A DNA stretch of 64,000 bases. It comes from Enoplolaimus lenunculus (lineage: Eukaryota; Nematoda; Enoplea; Enoplida; Thoracostomopsidae). The position numbers were made by a program, and so were the translations under genes. The notes beneath the pieces are model-generated. The model made no database searches and had not been told where the DNA came from. It saw nothing but the letters and a program-made list of their open reading frames with translations. Positions 12,791-25,884 of this stretch are shown in pieces; position 1 is the stretch's first letter, and every line of letters starts with the position of its first letter. The stretch lies in NCBI GenBank assembly GCA_030248215.1, contig JASANG010002906.1:62001-126000 (forward strand), read 5' to 3'.

Positions 12791-13839
12791 GCCGGGACCA
12801 TTGCACATTGCCTACAAGTATCCTTTCTGTATTTAGACTCGCGTTTCTTACCGTAAAAATGAGGATCAGCGCCCCCTGTTGCTGCGCCATTTTGAAGAAA
12901 ACGTCCCTTTTCGCTGCGAATATGAGAACTTGAGTTTACTTTTCAAAACCGAGGCATTCAGTAATTTTGCAAAACTCTTAAGTCTGGCTGGCAAATGCTT
13001 TTCGGGCAGGACCAAAAATTTTTCTGACGGGCGACGCCCGCTGATCTGTAAAATGGCTGTACGAAAATGACTTTCTGTTCTCTAGATTACTCAAAACCTT
13101 TTACGTTTCAACTTTGCACCTTCCGTTTATAAAGTTAATTATAATGTTTATATATTTGTCTTTATCTTTCGATTAGTCCCAAATCCTAGCCAAGTCCGCT
13201 TTAATTACGGGTTTAAGGACCGCGTCCATCTCTGAAACATTTTTTGGTAACCAGGGCTGGTGAAGTTTAACGAACCTATAGCTACCTCCTTAGATATATA
13301 CAATATCTAAGTCCCTGATAATTCGAACACTACTTTTCTCAAAAATAACCTCATTATTTTATATGTCATTGCTTTATTATAGCCAAAGCTATACGAGAGC
13401 CAATCAAAACGAACCGGCAAAAGAGTCGACTCCGCTAAATTTCAATTTTGATTTAACAAAGATACCACATCACTGAACCGTCGTTAGCGATTTGCCAATT
13501 TTATATTTAAACACCCGATATTCTAATTGGTTTGTTAGTGACAGCGCTGACCGCCCCCCTCCCAATCAAAATTGCTTAATACCTGCTCAAGCGGTACAGG
13601 CTTTGTTTTTGACCAAAGACCTTACAGTTGTTAGCGTCTGTGTGTGTGTTTTCTACTTCTCCACCGGGTTCTTAGAAAAACATCTGCAAAACTTGTTGAA
13701 ATTGTCACAACGCTTAAATGTTGCCTTATAATTGAGATCATGAAACATTTAACTTTGAACAACCTACTGAGTTTATGGTTAAGGAAATAATTCAATGACA
13801 ATTATACAAGAATGAAATTGTTTTAGCTGTAGCCGTAAC

Positions 13840-14006
13840 GGTCCTGTAGTCAATGGCGTTGGCCATGGGAGGCTCAGGCCCCTCCTGGAATAATTTTGGC
13901 CCCTCTAGGAAAATTTTCAACCTTGCTTGTACCTCTTTGAAAACCCGTATATGCCCCTCCTAAAAATTTTTTAGCCCCCCCCTAGCAAGGTGAGCTGGTT
14001 ACGGGC
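13840..14006. mobile_element. Family C MITE
   Basis: GGTCCTGTAGTCAATGG at the left and AGCTGGTTACGGGC at the right. Internal motifs are GGAAAATTTTCAACCTTGCT and CCCTCCTAAAAATTTTT. Other full copies lie at 23342, 27740, 7609 and 15185. Confidence 0.6.
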
Positions 14007-14212
14007 GTGAGCCATAACCAGTTTAACAACTATTGTTGCAATTCGCCGCCTGATGACTCGTCAATTGGAACTTGTATTAATGCAAAAGGATTATACTTAG
14101 ATCCAAAAATCATAGCATGTGCACCAAATATTATATATGACTTGCAGGCGTAACAAAAACTTTTTAGATGGAACCAAATATTTTGATAGGGGGTTAACTC
14201 GCTCTGGCTACG

Positions 14213-14403
14213 AGTACAACGTGTTTGCGGCGGGCAAAATTTTTGTAAGCAAGAAAACCCAGCTCGGTCGCGAAGGAGAATCTCTTCGAGTCGAGCAGTG
14301 AGTTGGTGAACTCATCCCATGCAAAAGTATGCGGATTCAAATCCTAGATTGAAATCAAATTTGAGATGAAATAGAAAATATTCATGCGAGAAAGGGCTAA
14401 ACC
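14213..14403 (+). repeat. tRNA-like SINE
   Basis: An A-box-like stretch (GCAGTGAGTTGG, about 14295-14306) is followed by a B-box-like GGATTCAAATCC (14332-14343) and a tail ending in ATATTCATGCGAGAAAGGG. The tail recurs at the window start and, reversed, at 46645 and 60530. This fits a tRNA-derived SINE with an internal RNA polymerase III promoter; the exact 5' end is uncertain. Confidence 0.5.
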
Positions 14404-14428
14404 ATTCGCTGTAGTCGGATGACTATGT

Positions 14429-14868
14429 TTATAGTGACCCGAATAACAGGGGGGACTGATAATTATTTGTCCTCTCCAGAGAATACCGCCTGTTATTCGG
14501 TTACGGACTGTTATTTATTTTTAATCCACGTTCCGCCACCCTTCGTTACTGATATGTATCCGGTACTGCAGTTATCCGTTGAATTAAAAGTTTATTTGTC
14601 TTGAGTCAATAGCTTGAGCGACAATGAAAGATTATACTTGTGAATTTACTTTCAAAACTTAAGTACGTTTTAAAGTTTCTAACGCTATTTATTTGGCCCT
14701 GGAGTCTATGCACTACAATTGGGATAATTGACATTTATGGACTCTAATTACGGTTTAGGGACTCTATCTGCTTACGGAATCTTATTAGGGATACGGACTC
14801 CTATTGATTGGGACTCAAAATGGGGACCACCCCCTCTTATTACCCCTCTCTTATTCGGGTCACTACAG
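14429..14868 (-). mobile_element. Family G element (TA target, reverse)
   Basis: TATAGTGACCCGAATAACAG at the left and TTATTCGGGTCACTACAGTA at the right form inverted ends. The interior matches 16329-16753 in reverse orientation. The TA flank and the GACCCGAATAAGAG and AGTCCG motifs suggest a pogo/Tc1-mariner-type MITE; the superfamily is an inference. Confidence 0.65.
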
Positions 14869-15184
14869 TACAAACTGTGCTTTGTTTTGGCTCATAGCTG
14901 TGAATGAACTGCGAAACTTTCGGCTTTAATATTTTTGACTCTTGACGGTGGTCCAAGTTTTGTATTAAAGCAAATTCAAACAAGCGGAAAACTGCTCAAA
15001 CAGAAAAACTTAATTTTAACCAATTTACAGCACTTTTTATCGCAGTGCGAGCGTTGAAAATTGCACAGACTCTGTTACCCAGGCAACGCGTTCGGCGTGA
15101 ATGTACAGTGCGGTGCAATCATTAAGAAATGATAGCTTTCTTAAAAACTGGCAGAGTTGTACAGTACAATTTACACCCCGGTCT

Positions 15185-15346
15185 GGCCTGTGGCCGGTTC
15201 ACTTGGCTGAGGGGCTAATCATTTTTTAGGACGAACATACAAGAATTTTCGTTACATTATAAGTAAGGTTGAAAACATTTCCAGGGGTGGCGGCAAATTG
15301 TGTCATGGGGGCTGAATCTCCTGACCTCCCCTAGGCTACGGGTTTG
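15185..15346. mobile_element. Family C MITE, reverse orientation, diverged
   Basis: GCCTGTGGCCGGTTCACTTG at the left and CCCCTAGGCTACGGG at the right. AAGTAAGGTTGAAAACATTT is the family's internal motif. Confidence 0.5.
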
Positions 15347-16328
15347 CACCAGGTTTAACATAGCACATGAATTTGTACGTCGGTGCCGCCTACGTGAGCC
15401 CCAGTTTATGTGAGTATATATACTTCTGGACTGAGACAGTAACAGGATGTTGCTGTTAGAACCTTCGGTGGATTTAAGGCAATTTTTTTGTTTCCCTAAT
15501 TTTTGCACCCTCTTCGTTGATATATAAAATCTGTCGCGTGAAAGAATTGAACACAATCTCTAGCTGAAATGAATGTCAGCAATATTTTGCCGCTGCACCC
15601 CCTGGGTGATTGTCAGTACAGGAGCATGCTAGGATGCGTGGTCTCCCCAGTCGTCCGGGGCGGGCGCCCCTCTGTAATGATCAAAATATTGTTCAAATTT
15701 TTTGTTCAAATTCTTGTTAGGGCTGGTGTCCCTGTTTGGGGAGTTCCCTGTGTAGGTGGCTCTGCCAGTCTCAAAATCACAAACTTCTCACACCCCCTAT
15801 AAATGTTGATATGGAAGTGCCTGCTACATCCCTGATGGTAGTCAATGATTTTCGAAATTTTGTCATGTCATTTTTTACCAATCGTAAAGCGGGCCGGCCT
15901 TTGGTCACATGCCCCCCACGTACTTCGCAGGACGCTTCGCGGGCTTGTTGGCAACTTTTCAAAACAATTTTAGTAACTGTTCTCAGTGTCATGCAGATTA
16001 GAGTTAATTTTTGTATTAATAGCGAAGTTTTCACTTATTTATATATTCATTTCTTTGTAATGTTTGCTAACTGATATATTAACCGTTTATCAAGAACCTA
16101 TTTATATAAGACTGATAATTGTGTTATTATTTTGAAAACATGACCGGTTAATTTCAGTTCAATCCATGTTGCCTGTAACAAAATTGTAGCTGACTTAATA
16201 CAACTTTTAGCGAAATTTATATTCAAAAAATAATAAACAATAATTTTCACTATTAATAGCTGTAAGGTTTAGCGTTTGCTGATGTTTTCTAAAAATAAAC
16301 TTTACATCCGGCTCTAATTTAACGCATA

Positions 16329-16753
16329 CTGTATTGACCCGAATAAGAGGGGGTAATAAGAGGGGGTCCCCATTTTGAGTTCGAATCAATAGGAGTCCGT
16401 AAGCGGATAGAGTCCCTAAACCCTAGTTAGAGTCCATAAATGTCAATTAACCCTAAATTGTAGCGCATAAATGACTCTAAGGACTAAATAATTTGAGTTC
16501 GAAACTTGAAAGCGTGCTTAAATTTTTAAAATACATTCCTAAGTATAACCTTGTATTATCGCTCAAGCTATTGACACAAGACAAATAAACGTTTGATTCA
16601 ACGGATAATTGCAGTACCGGATATATATCAGTAACGAAGGGCAGTGGAGCGTGAGTAGAAAATAAATAACAGTCCGTAACCGAATAGCAGGGTGGGTACC
16701 CTCTGGAGAGGCCAAACAAATATCAGTACCCCCTCTTATTCGGGTCACTACAG
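16329..16753 (+). mobile_element. Family G element (TA target)
   Basis: CTGTATTGACCCGAATAAGA at the left and TCTTATTCGGGTCACTACAG at the right, flanked by TA on each side (16327-16328 and 16754-16755). 425 bases with no transposase. Its left 100 bases match the sequence tandemly inserted in PMCA intron 17. Confidence 0.7.
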
Positions 16754-18390
16754 TAATGGGTTGTTATACTTGGTATTTGAACGTGACAAAATTTTAGAGT
16801 TCCAATTATTTAAAATTCAAAAAACGGAATGTCTAATAGTGTTGCGCACCGGCCAGGAACCGGTCGGACGGCCACTGACTGGCCAGCCAGTAATTCCTTA
16901 TCACAGCAAAAGCTAAAACATTGTGACATCATCAATTTAATATTTTTAATCATATTAAGATTTCACTTTTAAAATATTCAGCTGAAATCTGAAATGTTAC
17001 CTACTGTTATCATTATGGTCAATGTTCAGATTGAAACACTGGTTGAAAACCCTGTGCTATTTCAAGGGACACTAAGCCAGATGGAAGGCTGCCGTCCCCA
17101 AGTCAAAAGCATTAAGCGATTCTCACACTAAAAGCGCCAAATACACGGTTATATACCTTATTATAAATTTCAGCTTTTCCAGTAAAAGAATTTTAATACC
17201 AAACGGGCAGCAGTTGACACCTGAAATCCCCCTAACTTCGCACCTGTTTATTGTGCATACACAAATTTAGTCTTAGCAGACTTGTTTTGATCGCTGGTTT
17301 GCCTACGCTGCACTCCTGCTTGTTATGTCCCAGTACAACTGGACGGCCGTCAGCGTAATACGGGCTAACGTTTTGATCATTAAACGTTTCGTCGTATTAA
17401 TTGCATAATGATAGATGTTGTGTTGTGGTATATAAAAATATTTAGAAATAATGCGATAAACTGTCTTCCGTTAAAGCTTATGGGATACTGCTGAATTTGT
17501 TGTTAGTTAACGTATATTTCACAACGAGGTCGTTTCTTGTTGAATTACTGAGACTAATATGATAAGTATAGCATCTAGACACGTAACGATAGATCCCATT
17601 ATTAAAATGCTTGATAATATCTTGAATTTGTGTATTGGCAGGCCGGCGGCCAACGGCCGGCCGGTCGGCCAATAGAAAAAGCGGTAATTACACTCACTTA
17701 TGACTCAAATAGAATAGCATTTAAATCATTTCAAAACGTAAAGTCCGACCATGATACTTAACACCAATGTTCTGAACGGAAATACAAAGAAAAGCTAATG
17801 ACATTTTTTGTGCGCTGAATTGAAATGCTAACACTCGTGTCGTTTGAGCAGTAATGTTAACCCAATATGACTTTACAGTAAAGTAAGTATTTTGTTGTCA
17901 ATAAATTTGCTAGTCTCAAACTACTTGTCCTATAAAGTCTAAGCTTTGGATCGGTTTCAACACCTGATCTATGATCATTACAAAGTTTTATAGCCGATCA
18001 AAATGTGTTAAACGTCATTAATGTAGTTGCAGCAATTAAGGTTAATTGAACAGTTTGTATATATGTATGTTTTGAGTCCGTCGCCTTGTTTAGATGGTGT
18101 CTCTAGGTCCATTAGTAATCAGTTTGCTAGACTTGTAAAAACCGAATATTATGATGGTTTCTGGTTTTTTTACATGATACGCTGAAACCCATTTTTGCTA
18201 CACATTAATATTGGCGAACTCAACATTAAATCGAACACGTAGCAAAAAAGGCAACTATTCTATGCTGAAACTGAATAGATAATTGTTTGTTTCTTCAACA
18301 TATGCTTAAATCAAACTTTACCAACTGAAGCCGTTCAATGCTTTCGCCCATGTAATGATCATGAGCGAAATGTTGTTCTGCGAAACTGCA

Positions 18391-18650
18391 ATAGAGTAAG
18401 TTTAAGCTTTAGACTATTTTTTTGCTTAGGCATAGGTTGAAGCTTTAGCCCTATGTGTAAGACCACGCTTGGGCTTAGGCGTAGGTTTAGGTTTAAGTGT
18501 AAGTTCATTCTTACGCCTTGGCTCAGGCTTAAGCTTAGGTTTAGGTTTAGGTGTTAGCGCATTCTTCCGCCAAGGCTGAGGCTTTAGGCTTAGGCTTACG
18601 AATATACTTATAGTAAGGTTACGGCCCTGTTCTATGTATACATTGGACAA
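18391..18650. mobile_element. Family A MITE (reverse), expanded hexamers
   Basis: CTTAGGCTTA-type hexamers run from about 18420 to 18600. A conserved GTTTAAGCTTTAGACTA lies at the left and GGCCCTGTTCTATGTATACA at the right. The ORF on the minus strand (Lys/Pro repeats) is a by-product of the hexamers. Confidence 0.6.
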
Positions 18651-19008
18651 TTTTTTCAATGATTTTAACTGTTTATAATAGTCAAACTATTTGGGTTTTT
18701 GTATGCAACTCAGAACAGAACAATCTTCGCTAATACTAAAATTGCTCTGTCACCAGTGTGGTACGCAGCAAAAACATTTGCCAAACATTTACCTTTGTTA
18801 TAATATTTTGACATGAATTTAATGCAAAATAATATAAACTAATGAGTATTTTATTTTAAAAAAATATCAACAAAATGCGTTTTTAGCCAATTTATAATTT
18901 TAAGCGAATTCGAAGATCCAACCTAATTGCGACCTATTTTAAGTCTTTATACACCAAAAAAAAAACAAACCGGTATATTTTGCCATAACTTGTAACAGTT
19001 CAGTAGCA

Positions 19009-19202
19009 GGGCCGGAGCAGCCACCCCCCGTACCCCCAATCTGGGGGGGCCACCACCCCTAAAGGAGCCTCCACCCTAACCGGTTGAAACAAAAACCGGT
19101 CAAGTTTTAAAATGCGTCTGGCTTCTCGCTCGCTTCACTCGCAAGTTTGGGGGCCGCCACCCTGGAATTTGGGTGGAGTCTCCACCCTTGCATGCTCCGG
19201 TA
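19009..19202. mobile_element. GC-rich MITE with GCCGGAGCA termini
   Basis: GGGCCGGAGCAGCCACCCCC at the left and CACCCTTGCATGCTCCGG at the right. A related, diverged element lies in PMCA intron 2 (34958-35150: GTGCCGGAGCAGACAG). Confidence 0.5.
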
Positions 19203-21349
19203 CTGTTCAGTAGTATCACTGAAACGGTTAACAGAGTGGGCAAGAACATTTATTCAGTGGTGACAGGAAACTGTCTTTTATATGAAATTGTTTTGATGCT
19301 GACAGAACCAAATTTTGGGGCCAAATCAGACAACGATGATGATGAAGCGGGCGGTTTCGTTTGGTTAAGCGTGGCTGCGTCCCTGAGCAGAATGGTTTCA
19401 TTTTGACGAGTTCAAATGTGCCATCACTAAATTGCAACCGGATTAACTAACGTTATTGTGTTCTATTTTTGTTTTATAAACGGTCTGGCGTCTTGTACTA
19501 ATTGTGCCGTTTAGTATTCGCTGGAATATTAGTATTCGCTGGAATATTAACGGAAAAAAGTTTCAAATACTGCTTTTAGTATCAAACCTTTTGCAAGAAG
19601 TCAACTTTTAAGCAATGTTTGTACTATAAAACTCAGTGGGCGGACGTACAGAATACGGACCCTCCTTGGAATTTAATAAAAAAATAGTTCATTTTAAAAG
19701 ATTTCGACGCGCTACGTTGAATGGTGACATTTTTAGCGCTGCAGAGTCCCCGATTCAATAGTCATGACCCTTTAAATTTCAGCTTTTAACAATATAAAAC
19801 ATGTACAAACAGCAATCAAATTTGAGTAAGGAGTAAACCTAGATAAGCTTATATATTGCGAACATCTGTGCGTGTTTGCACTATAGTTTCAAGGGCCATA
19901 ACTTGTGAACCGTTGGTCATGCCGCGAAAAGAATGGTAGCGTTGAATTCAGCTCGTCGAAGTCTATAGGATGGACTACTTTATGTCAAAATCCTATGAAG
20001 GGTCCAGATAACGTACCACCGCCAACTCAGCGTACCAAAATTTTAGTAACTTGCAGTTGTTTGGTTTTGGCATAAACCTGGTGCAGTTCAAGAAATACTT
20101 AAAAGCGAAAAATAATAGTGGCAGCTGGACTCAAATTTTAATTAACTTTTGCAGAGGATGGAAGAATATTTATAAATGCGACAGAGATCACTTTCATTAC
20201 CGCAAAATTTTTTTCAACGCTGTAGAAATATTTTTGGGCTGATATCGGGGCGTTGCAGGCAGCGTAGTCATGATATTATTTCAAGAAGGGGGGTTAATTT
20301 CGTCTAAAATGTTTTCGCGAGCGAGCGCAGCGAACGAGAAAATGGTTTGCTCCTTTGCCGGTTATTCTACAGCCAGTAAAAGTTCATTATTGAGTGTTTT
20401 TATAAATTGCGAATGGGGGATATATCCTTTTATCCACCCTTGAATACGCCTTTTGGGCGATAGATGTCCGTAGAAGAGCGGTATCTCCCCCGCTTACCTT
20501 CGTCGTAGTTTCGTCGTCATTTATAACCGTAACGAACCCCCTTTGATTTTCAAAAAAAGCCAAACTTAAAATGTTTCCCGTTTTTAGACTAAATTTGAGG
20601 TCAGTCACAAATCCTGCTATTTTTGTTCTGTTTGTGTACTGCCTTTCGATCCGGTAAGCGAAAACATTACTCTTCACCAGGATCGTGTCATGTAATTTAG
20701 CGTTTTTAATTCAACTAGTACACGTCGTTGAATATATGTGCAACTGGATTAAGGAACATTCGGCACTAAGCTAAATTGTTGCCTGGGCAACTCATATTAA
20801 GTGAACGAAGTTAAAAAATTGTTTTCTGAAAAGCTGTAAAGCTTTGCAGATGAAACACATCCGGAACGATAAGGTATTCTCAATGCATGCAGTTTTAACT
20901 TGCATACGTAACGCAAACAAAGATCAATTAAAATACAGCCCAAAATACGTATGTGAGTCGTTCCAGCTTTATTAGTATTAATCAATATCTACTCCAAGCG
21001 ATCTTTTACAATGTTTTTCAAACATTTTGAAAAGTTTACGACGCCAATTTATGCATTTGGTTTAAATTCATTCACATTACAATTTATCATTAGATTTATA
21101 GGTTCGGGCATTTATTAATAGCATTATTTCACTATCGAGGTCTGTTAATGAATTTATTCCACACCATTTAACGCACTACTTACCGTAATTAGTATAAATC
21201 TGGGTCCTTTACTTGTTTGACAAATGTGGTATACTGTGCCTGGTTAGCAGAATTAGCCAAAGGTATATATCTTACATAAAAACTAGACAACTAAAACACA
21301 GAAATATACCTACACGTAGCTAACACATGATTTCTCCAAATGCTAGCAG

Positions 21350-21522
21350 CATTTAAGCATTTGAAGCTGCAACTTGGAGCTGTTAGTTTTGTTTGAAAAT
21401 CCATTAATAAAGCTTGCAGCTGCTAGGCGCAGTTTCAAGCATTTGCTGCAACGACTTGCCCTTGTAAATTGTTTATGCGAGTATTCGCTATAAAAAAACT
21501 TTCACGTGTGAATGGTGCTTAA
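21350..21522. mobile_element. Family H MITE, partial
   Basis: GAAGCTGCAACTTGGAGCTG and AAGCTTGCAGCTGCTAGG, ending ACTTTCACGTGTGAATGGTG. The left end is not clear. Confidence 0.45.
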
Positions 21523-22009
21523 CATTGGCGTAATTTGGTTCCTGATAAACGTTTCTGCCAATCACAACACCTATGTATTTATTTAGATATAAGTTTATGA
21601 ATATTTATAAAAATTGTGTCTACTCGACATAAAATATATCTGTTGTGAATAATTTTTTTCAATTTACGTAGCAGACAGCATCAAATGCAGGCTATTTCAT
21701 TTTTAAATTTAATATAATTGACATATTTCGGAACTAATACATCACTTGGTTTCGAAGTACCACACGGAAACGTTTACGCTAAGATTATTTTAAATTTAGA
21801 ATTCAGTGTTGAAAACGACTCTCGCCGTATTTGAAGTAACTTGCACTGTAGCGGCAGTCTGCTGCGTGTTAAAATGCGCTGGCTATTGGGCGTTTTTGGG
21901 CTAAAATTGCACAAACGGCCATTTTTGCCACACAGTAGCATAATCACACGATAAAAAACGCGTTTCAGACACTGTAAATCGCAATGAGTTGATTAATCAA
22001 TTCAGGAAC

Positions 22010-22200
22010 GAATTAGTTGTTTCTGGGTTTTGAGTTAATATATTAACAGTAAGTATTAACTCACTCCGAGCTGATCTAATACCGGGTGAGTTTAATTAAT
22101 TAACTCATGATGAGTTCATTCAATTCAGGATTCTGAGTTCTGAAAGACCTAATTCAGAGCTTAGGCTTCTGAGTGGATTAAACTCATTCTGAGTTAAAAT
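22010..22200. repeat. Cluster of GAGTTAATT-type motifs
   Basis: Many variants of GAGTTAAT, GAGTTCATTC and TTAACTCA in both orientations within 190 bases, including GAGTTTAATTAATTAACTCA. It looks like a degenerate tandem or foldback repeat. Confidence 0.45.
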
Positions 22201-23341
22201 CAACCTACTGGAATTTACGTTATGGACAACAATGTATTGCGATGTATATATTGCAGGATTGTATGTTTGTCAGCAACATCAATGTTGCAAATGTAAGTTG
22301 AACAAAGAATGTTTAATCACTCGTTAAACAAAAATATGCAACTATGTACCTTCTGTGTAGCAAACAAAGTACCAAGCGCACGCTACGATTTTGGCCAACC
22401 AATCTCCTCGCAAAAAAATTAGTCTAAAGCTTAAGCCAACTCTATTTTAATCCGGCAGAAAAACGGTACGCCAATGATCTATATACATGTTCGAATTTTG
22501 GTAACATTTTAAAATATTATACAAGAGGGTCCCATTTCTTAGGTCGAGAGATGGGCGAATGACCTAGCCGCAATACTGCTCCCACCGCCCTAGGGTTTTA
22601 ATTCTGCGACTGCTTACAGCCACCTTAACGAGAGATCTAATAAAACCGTCTTTAACTAAGAAAAAATACCCAATAAAAAGAGAAAATTTGTTGTTTTTTT
22701 CGATGCTTCTAACGGTTGAAACCGGGCAGTTTATCGCAGCGCACACGTTACCCTCGTCCCATTAAATGTGGTTAATTTCGAGCTAAAAAAAGTAGAATAA
22801 AATTTGTTTCGGGTAACAGGCGAAAATGGTTGTACAGGTTTTACTTTTGGCCTAAACCTACAGGTTTGTATACCGTTTGGTTTGGTTTGTTTGCTCAATT
22901 AAACCATCACCGGGTTTGCATTAACGAAATGCTGGCTTAAAATGTGTTTATTTTAACTGACTTTTTATGTTTATTTTTTAGTAATTTTGGTTTTTTTAAA
23001 TCCAGCCTGTGAAATGTTTTTATTTTGACGCCTGTAGGGAAATGGACGGAGGGCAATGAGGGATTAGTGTTTTTAGTAAATTTTTGTGCATTAGAAAAGT
23101 TTCAACCTCGCTTATAAGTGATATCAAATACTTGAATGCATTTTCTCTACTTTTTTAACCCCGCAGCTAAGATGGTAAGTAAGCTATTGGCCTGTTTTAG
23201 TTCAAGCGTTTAGTTTTATTATAGAATGATGTAATTGAAAACGGCATCCTATCCTCATATGTGTTTCAAACGTTTGACGAACCTAACCTAGGAACATCAG
23301 CCGAATTATTGATTTTCGTTTGAATTTTGAGAGCTGAGAAC

Positions 23342-23510
23342 GGGCCCGTAGCCAAGGGCAGGGAGCAGAGGGGCAACTCGACCCCCTGGAAGAAGAATTT
23401 TGCCCCCCCTAGAAAATTTTTTTGCCTTGCTTGTAAATCAACGATAACCCTTGTATGCCCCTCCTGAAAAACTCTTAGCCCAATTAACACGATGAGCTGG
23501 CTGCGGACCT
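23342..23510. mobile_element. Family C MITE
   Basis: Starts GGGCCCGTAGCCAAGGGCAG and ends GAGCTGGCTGCGGACC. The internal order is as in the copy at 13840. The minus-strand ORF inside it is not a gene. Confidence 0.65.
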
Positions 23511-24193
23511 GGTTGAGAACAGTGTACTAAATGTGTGCTGTGAATACATGATTCCTCTGTCTAGAAGGGACCCCAAATTGTGGTGATCGTAGCGAGTGAG
23601 AAATTGTCTTGACTCTTGAGCCTGTAAACGTGCTGTTCTTGGAGTGTACACAATTTCATTGGTGACATCCCTCCTGTCTGCTTTGTATATAGGCTATTGC
23701 CGCTACATGATACTTTACCGAAATTGCTTTAGTATCGCAACATGGGCGTAGTCAGAATTTCATTCTGGAAAGGTACAACTTGGTTTAAATGTTTTTTGCG
23801 AGTGAGCTTCGTAATTGTGCCTATGTGCACCAATGCAAAGGGGGGTGGGGGTCGACCCCCCACTTTGTGAGTATAAAACTCGGTAGGCGTTTTTCACCCC
23901 CTCTCGTTTGAAAGACAAAACTTGCCCGACTTTGTAGTACCCAAGACGTCTGACAGACTCAAAGCCCGACACCTGTGCATCACAGTTCGTGTAGCAACTT
24001 TACACATGTCTATTGGCTGCGTATAAGCAGCTGAAAAATCAAATCTGTGCCTGATAAGTTTCTGTCAATGTAAGCCGAAATTTAGCAAAATGCAGGCACT
24101 TAGTGTACTTTTCTGTTTTATGTTTTAATCATGTTAGCCAACGTATAGCACAGGGGATCCCATTTTCCAAGGTGGTACCTAGCGCTGGTTTGA

Positions 24194-24327
24194 TAGGAAC
24201 AATCACAAGCATAATTTTGGCTGGAAAAACTGCAAAAGTGAAAAATTCAGACGCCTGAATATTCCTCAGGCTTATGAATTTCCACTTTTCCAGTTTTCCA
24301 AGCCAAACTTATGCTTCTGATTTTCCT
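24194..24327. repeat. Near-perfect palindrome, about 60-base arms
   Basis: AGGAACAATCACAAGCATAA at the left pairs with TTATGCTTCTGATTTTCCT at the right; GGCTGGAAAAACTGCAAAAG pairs with CTTTTCCAGTTTTCCAAGCC; the tip is GCCTGAATATTCCTCAGGC. It could be a compact foldback element. Confidence 0.65.
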
Positions 24328-25764
24328 AACAATCAAGCGGAGTTCCTAACCGCCATACAAGAGTGGCTGCGCTGCACTCCTGGTCATAAGTTTTACACTT
24401 TGGAAAACTGGAAGCACCCGTTCTATATATACATGGGCCATCATGTTTAATGGCGTTGTATTTATTGTTCGCGTTAACAAATTGTGGCGCGATCTACCAT
24501 CGCTTCTTGGAAAGTGTGAACATCTCTAAATTACTGAATTGTTCCCCCCACACACCCACTTTTGAGAATAGATTGGCGCCCATGATTGTGCCGTACGCCC
24601 AAGGTTACAGTAGCTCCAAGTTTTACTGCACGTATACAACTACTATATTTTTCGCTTCTTTTTATCTGGTCCGTCAAGTTCAGCAAAGTGAACTGGAACA
24701 TATTTCAAATTGCAACTAAACATGCATGACTCATGAAGGAGCACTCATTTGGCAGGTTCATAGCCGTGTACTAAAATTGAAGTACTGTGCCAAAGGATTA
24801 CGGTAGCAGGGGCCGATTCGTGGGGTGGAGGGAGGTTCATTGGGTGCCACTGGACTCCCCTTGTTTAATATTAAGCGATAATTTTGTCACATAAATCAAA
24901 AGTGCTTCGAGTCTCAACAACCTAAATCAACATATGCATCAAAGTATCATTTAAGTTCCGTGGATGCCAAACTGTTAGCCTCCAATTAAATTATATTTTT
25001 CCACCCACAGGAAGGTACCCTGAAAGGTTCTCAAAATGTGCAAAACAGAGTCAAAACTATTCGTCAAATGACCCAATTCCAATTGGCTTGGGACTATTTT
25101 TTGTGAGTATTTCATTGCGCACTCAGCCATACAATCAAACATACTTGTGTACCTTCTATTCTTCAACGTTCAAAGTTTCCCCCAATTCATAGGCATACAC
25201 TGCAAAAAATGGTTAGTCAAATTGACAATCTACGAAATACGCTCTACAGAACAACACAAACTGAGTCAAATTCGACTCCGCCAGAGTTTCCTAAACACTT
25301 CAAAAACACCTTTAACACAGTTTCAGGATGGTACTGGAGTCATGCACTATATATACAACATAAAAATTTGACATTTTATGAACTCATTCGGGACTCAAAA
25401 TGGAAGCCCCCTAAGCTAAGTTTTACGCTACTTAGGCTCGGTTTAGACTTAAGAATACGCTTTTACATATTACGGCCCTGCTGTAAAAGTGAACCAATTT
25501 TCTTGCTCGCTGCACTCGCACGTACAAAAAATGCTTAGATTATTCCGTCTAAATTGAAATCCTGGCTATGCCTATGAACATCGTTCTGTGTGAATGGTAC
25601 ACGCGGCCGCTGGAATGATCATCAGCCGTACGGAGTCCTCGAGAAAAGCAATAAATGAAAACCGTTCAGCGGGGGCGTTAGCCAAGATTTCATTTCGGAA
25701 GGAGATAATCGTATCGAAATGTTTAATATGAGTGAGCGTAGTGAGCGAAAAAAATTGTAATTTT

Positions 25765-25884
25765 TTAGACGGGACATACAAGGGGATTAAATGACTTACT
25801 AGTAAGGTTAAAAATTTTCTAAGGGGGGCCAAAATTTTTCCAGGGGGGGCTAAGCCTCCCTGGCCCCATTGGCTGCGGGACAGA
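25765..25884. mobile_element. Family C MITE, partial
   Basis: AAGGTTAAAAATTTTCTAAG and CCAGGGGGGGCTAAGCCTCC are followed by TTGGCTGCGGGAC. The left part is cut or diverged. Confidence 0.5.

Noticed and set aside
18426-18659. Lys/Pro-repeat ORF on the minus strand
   Set aside because: Translation of family A hexamers.
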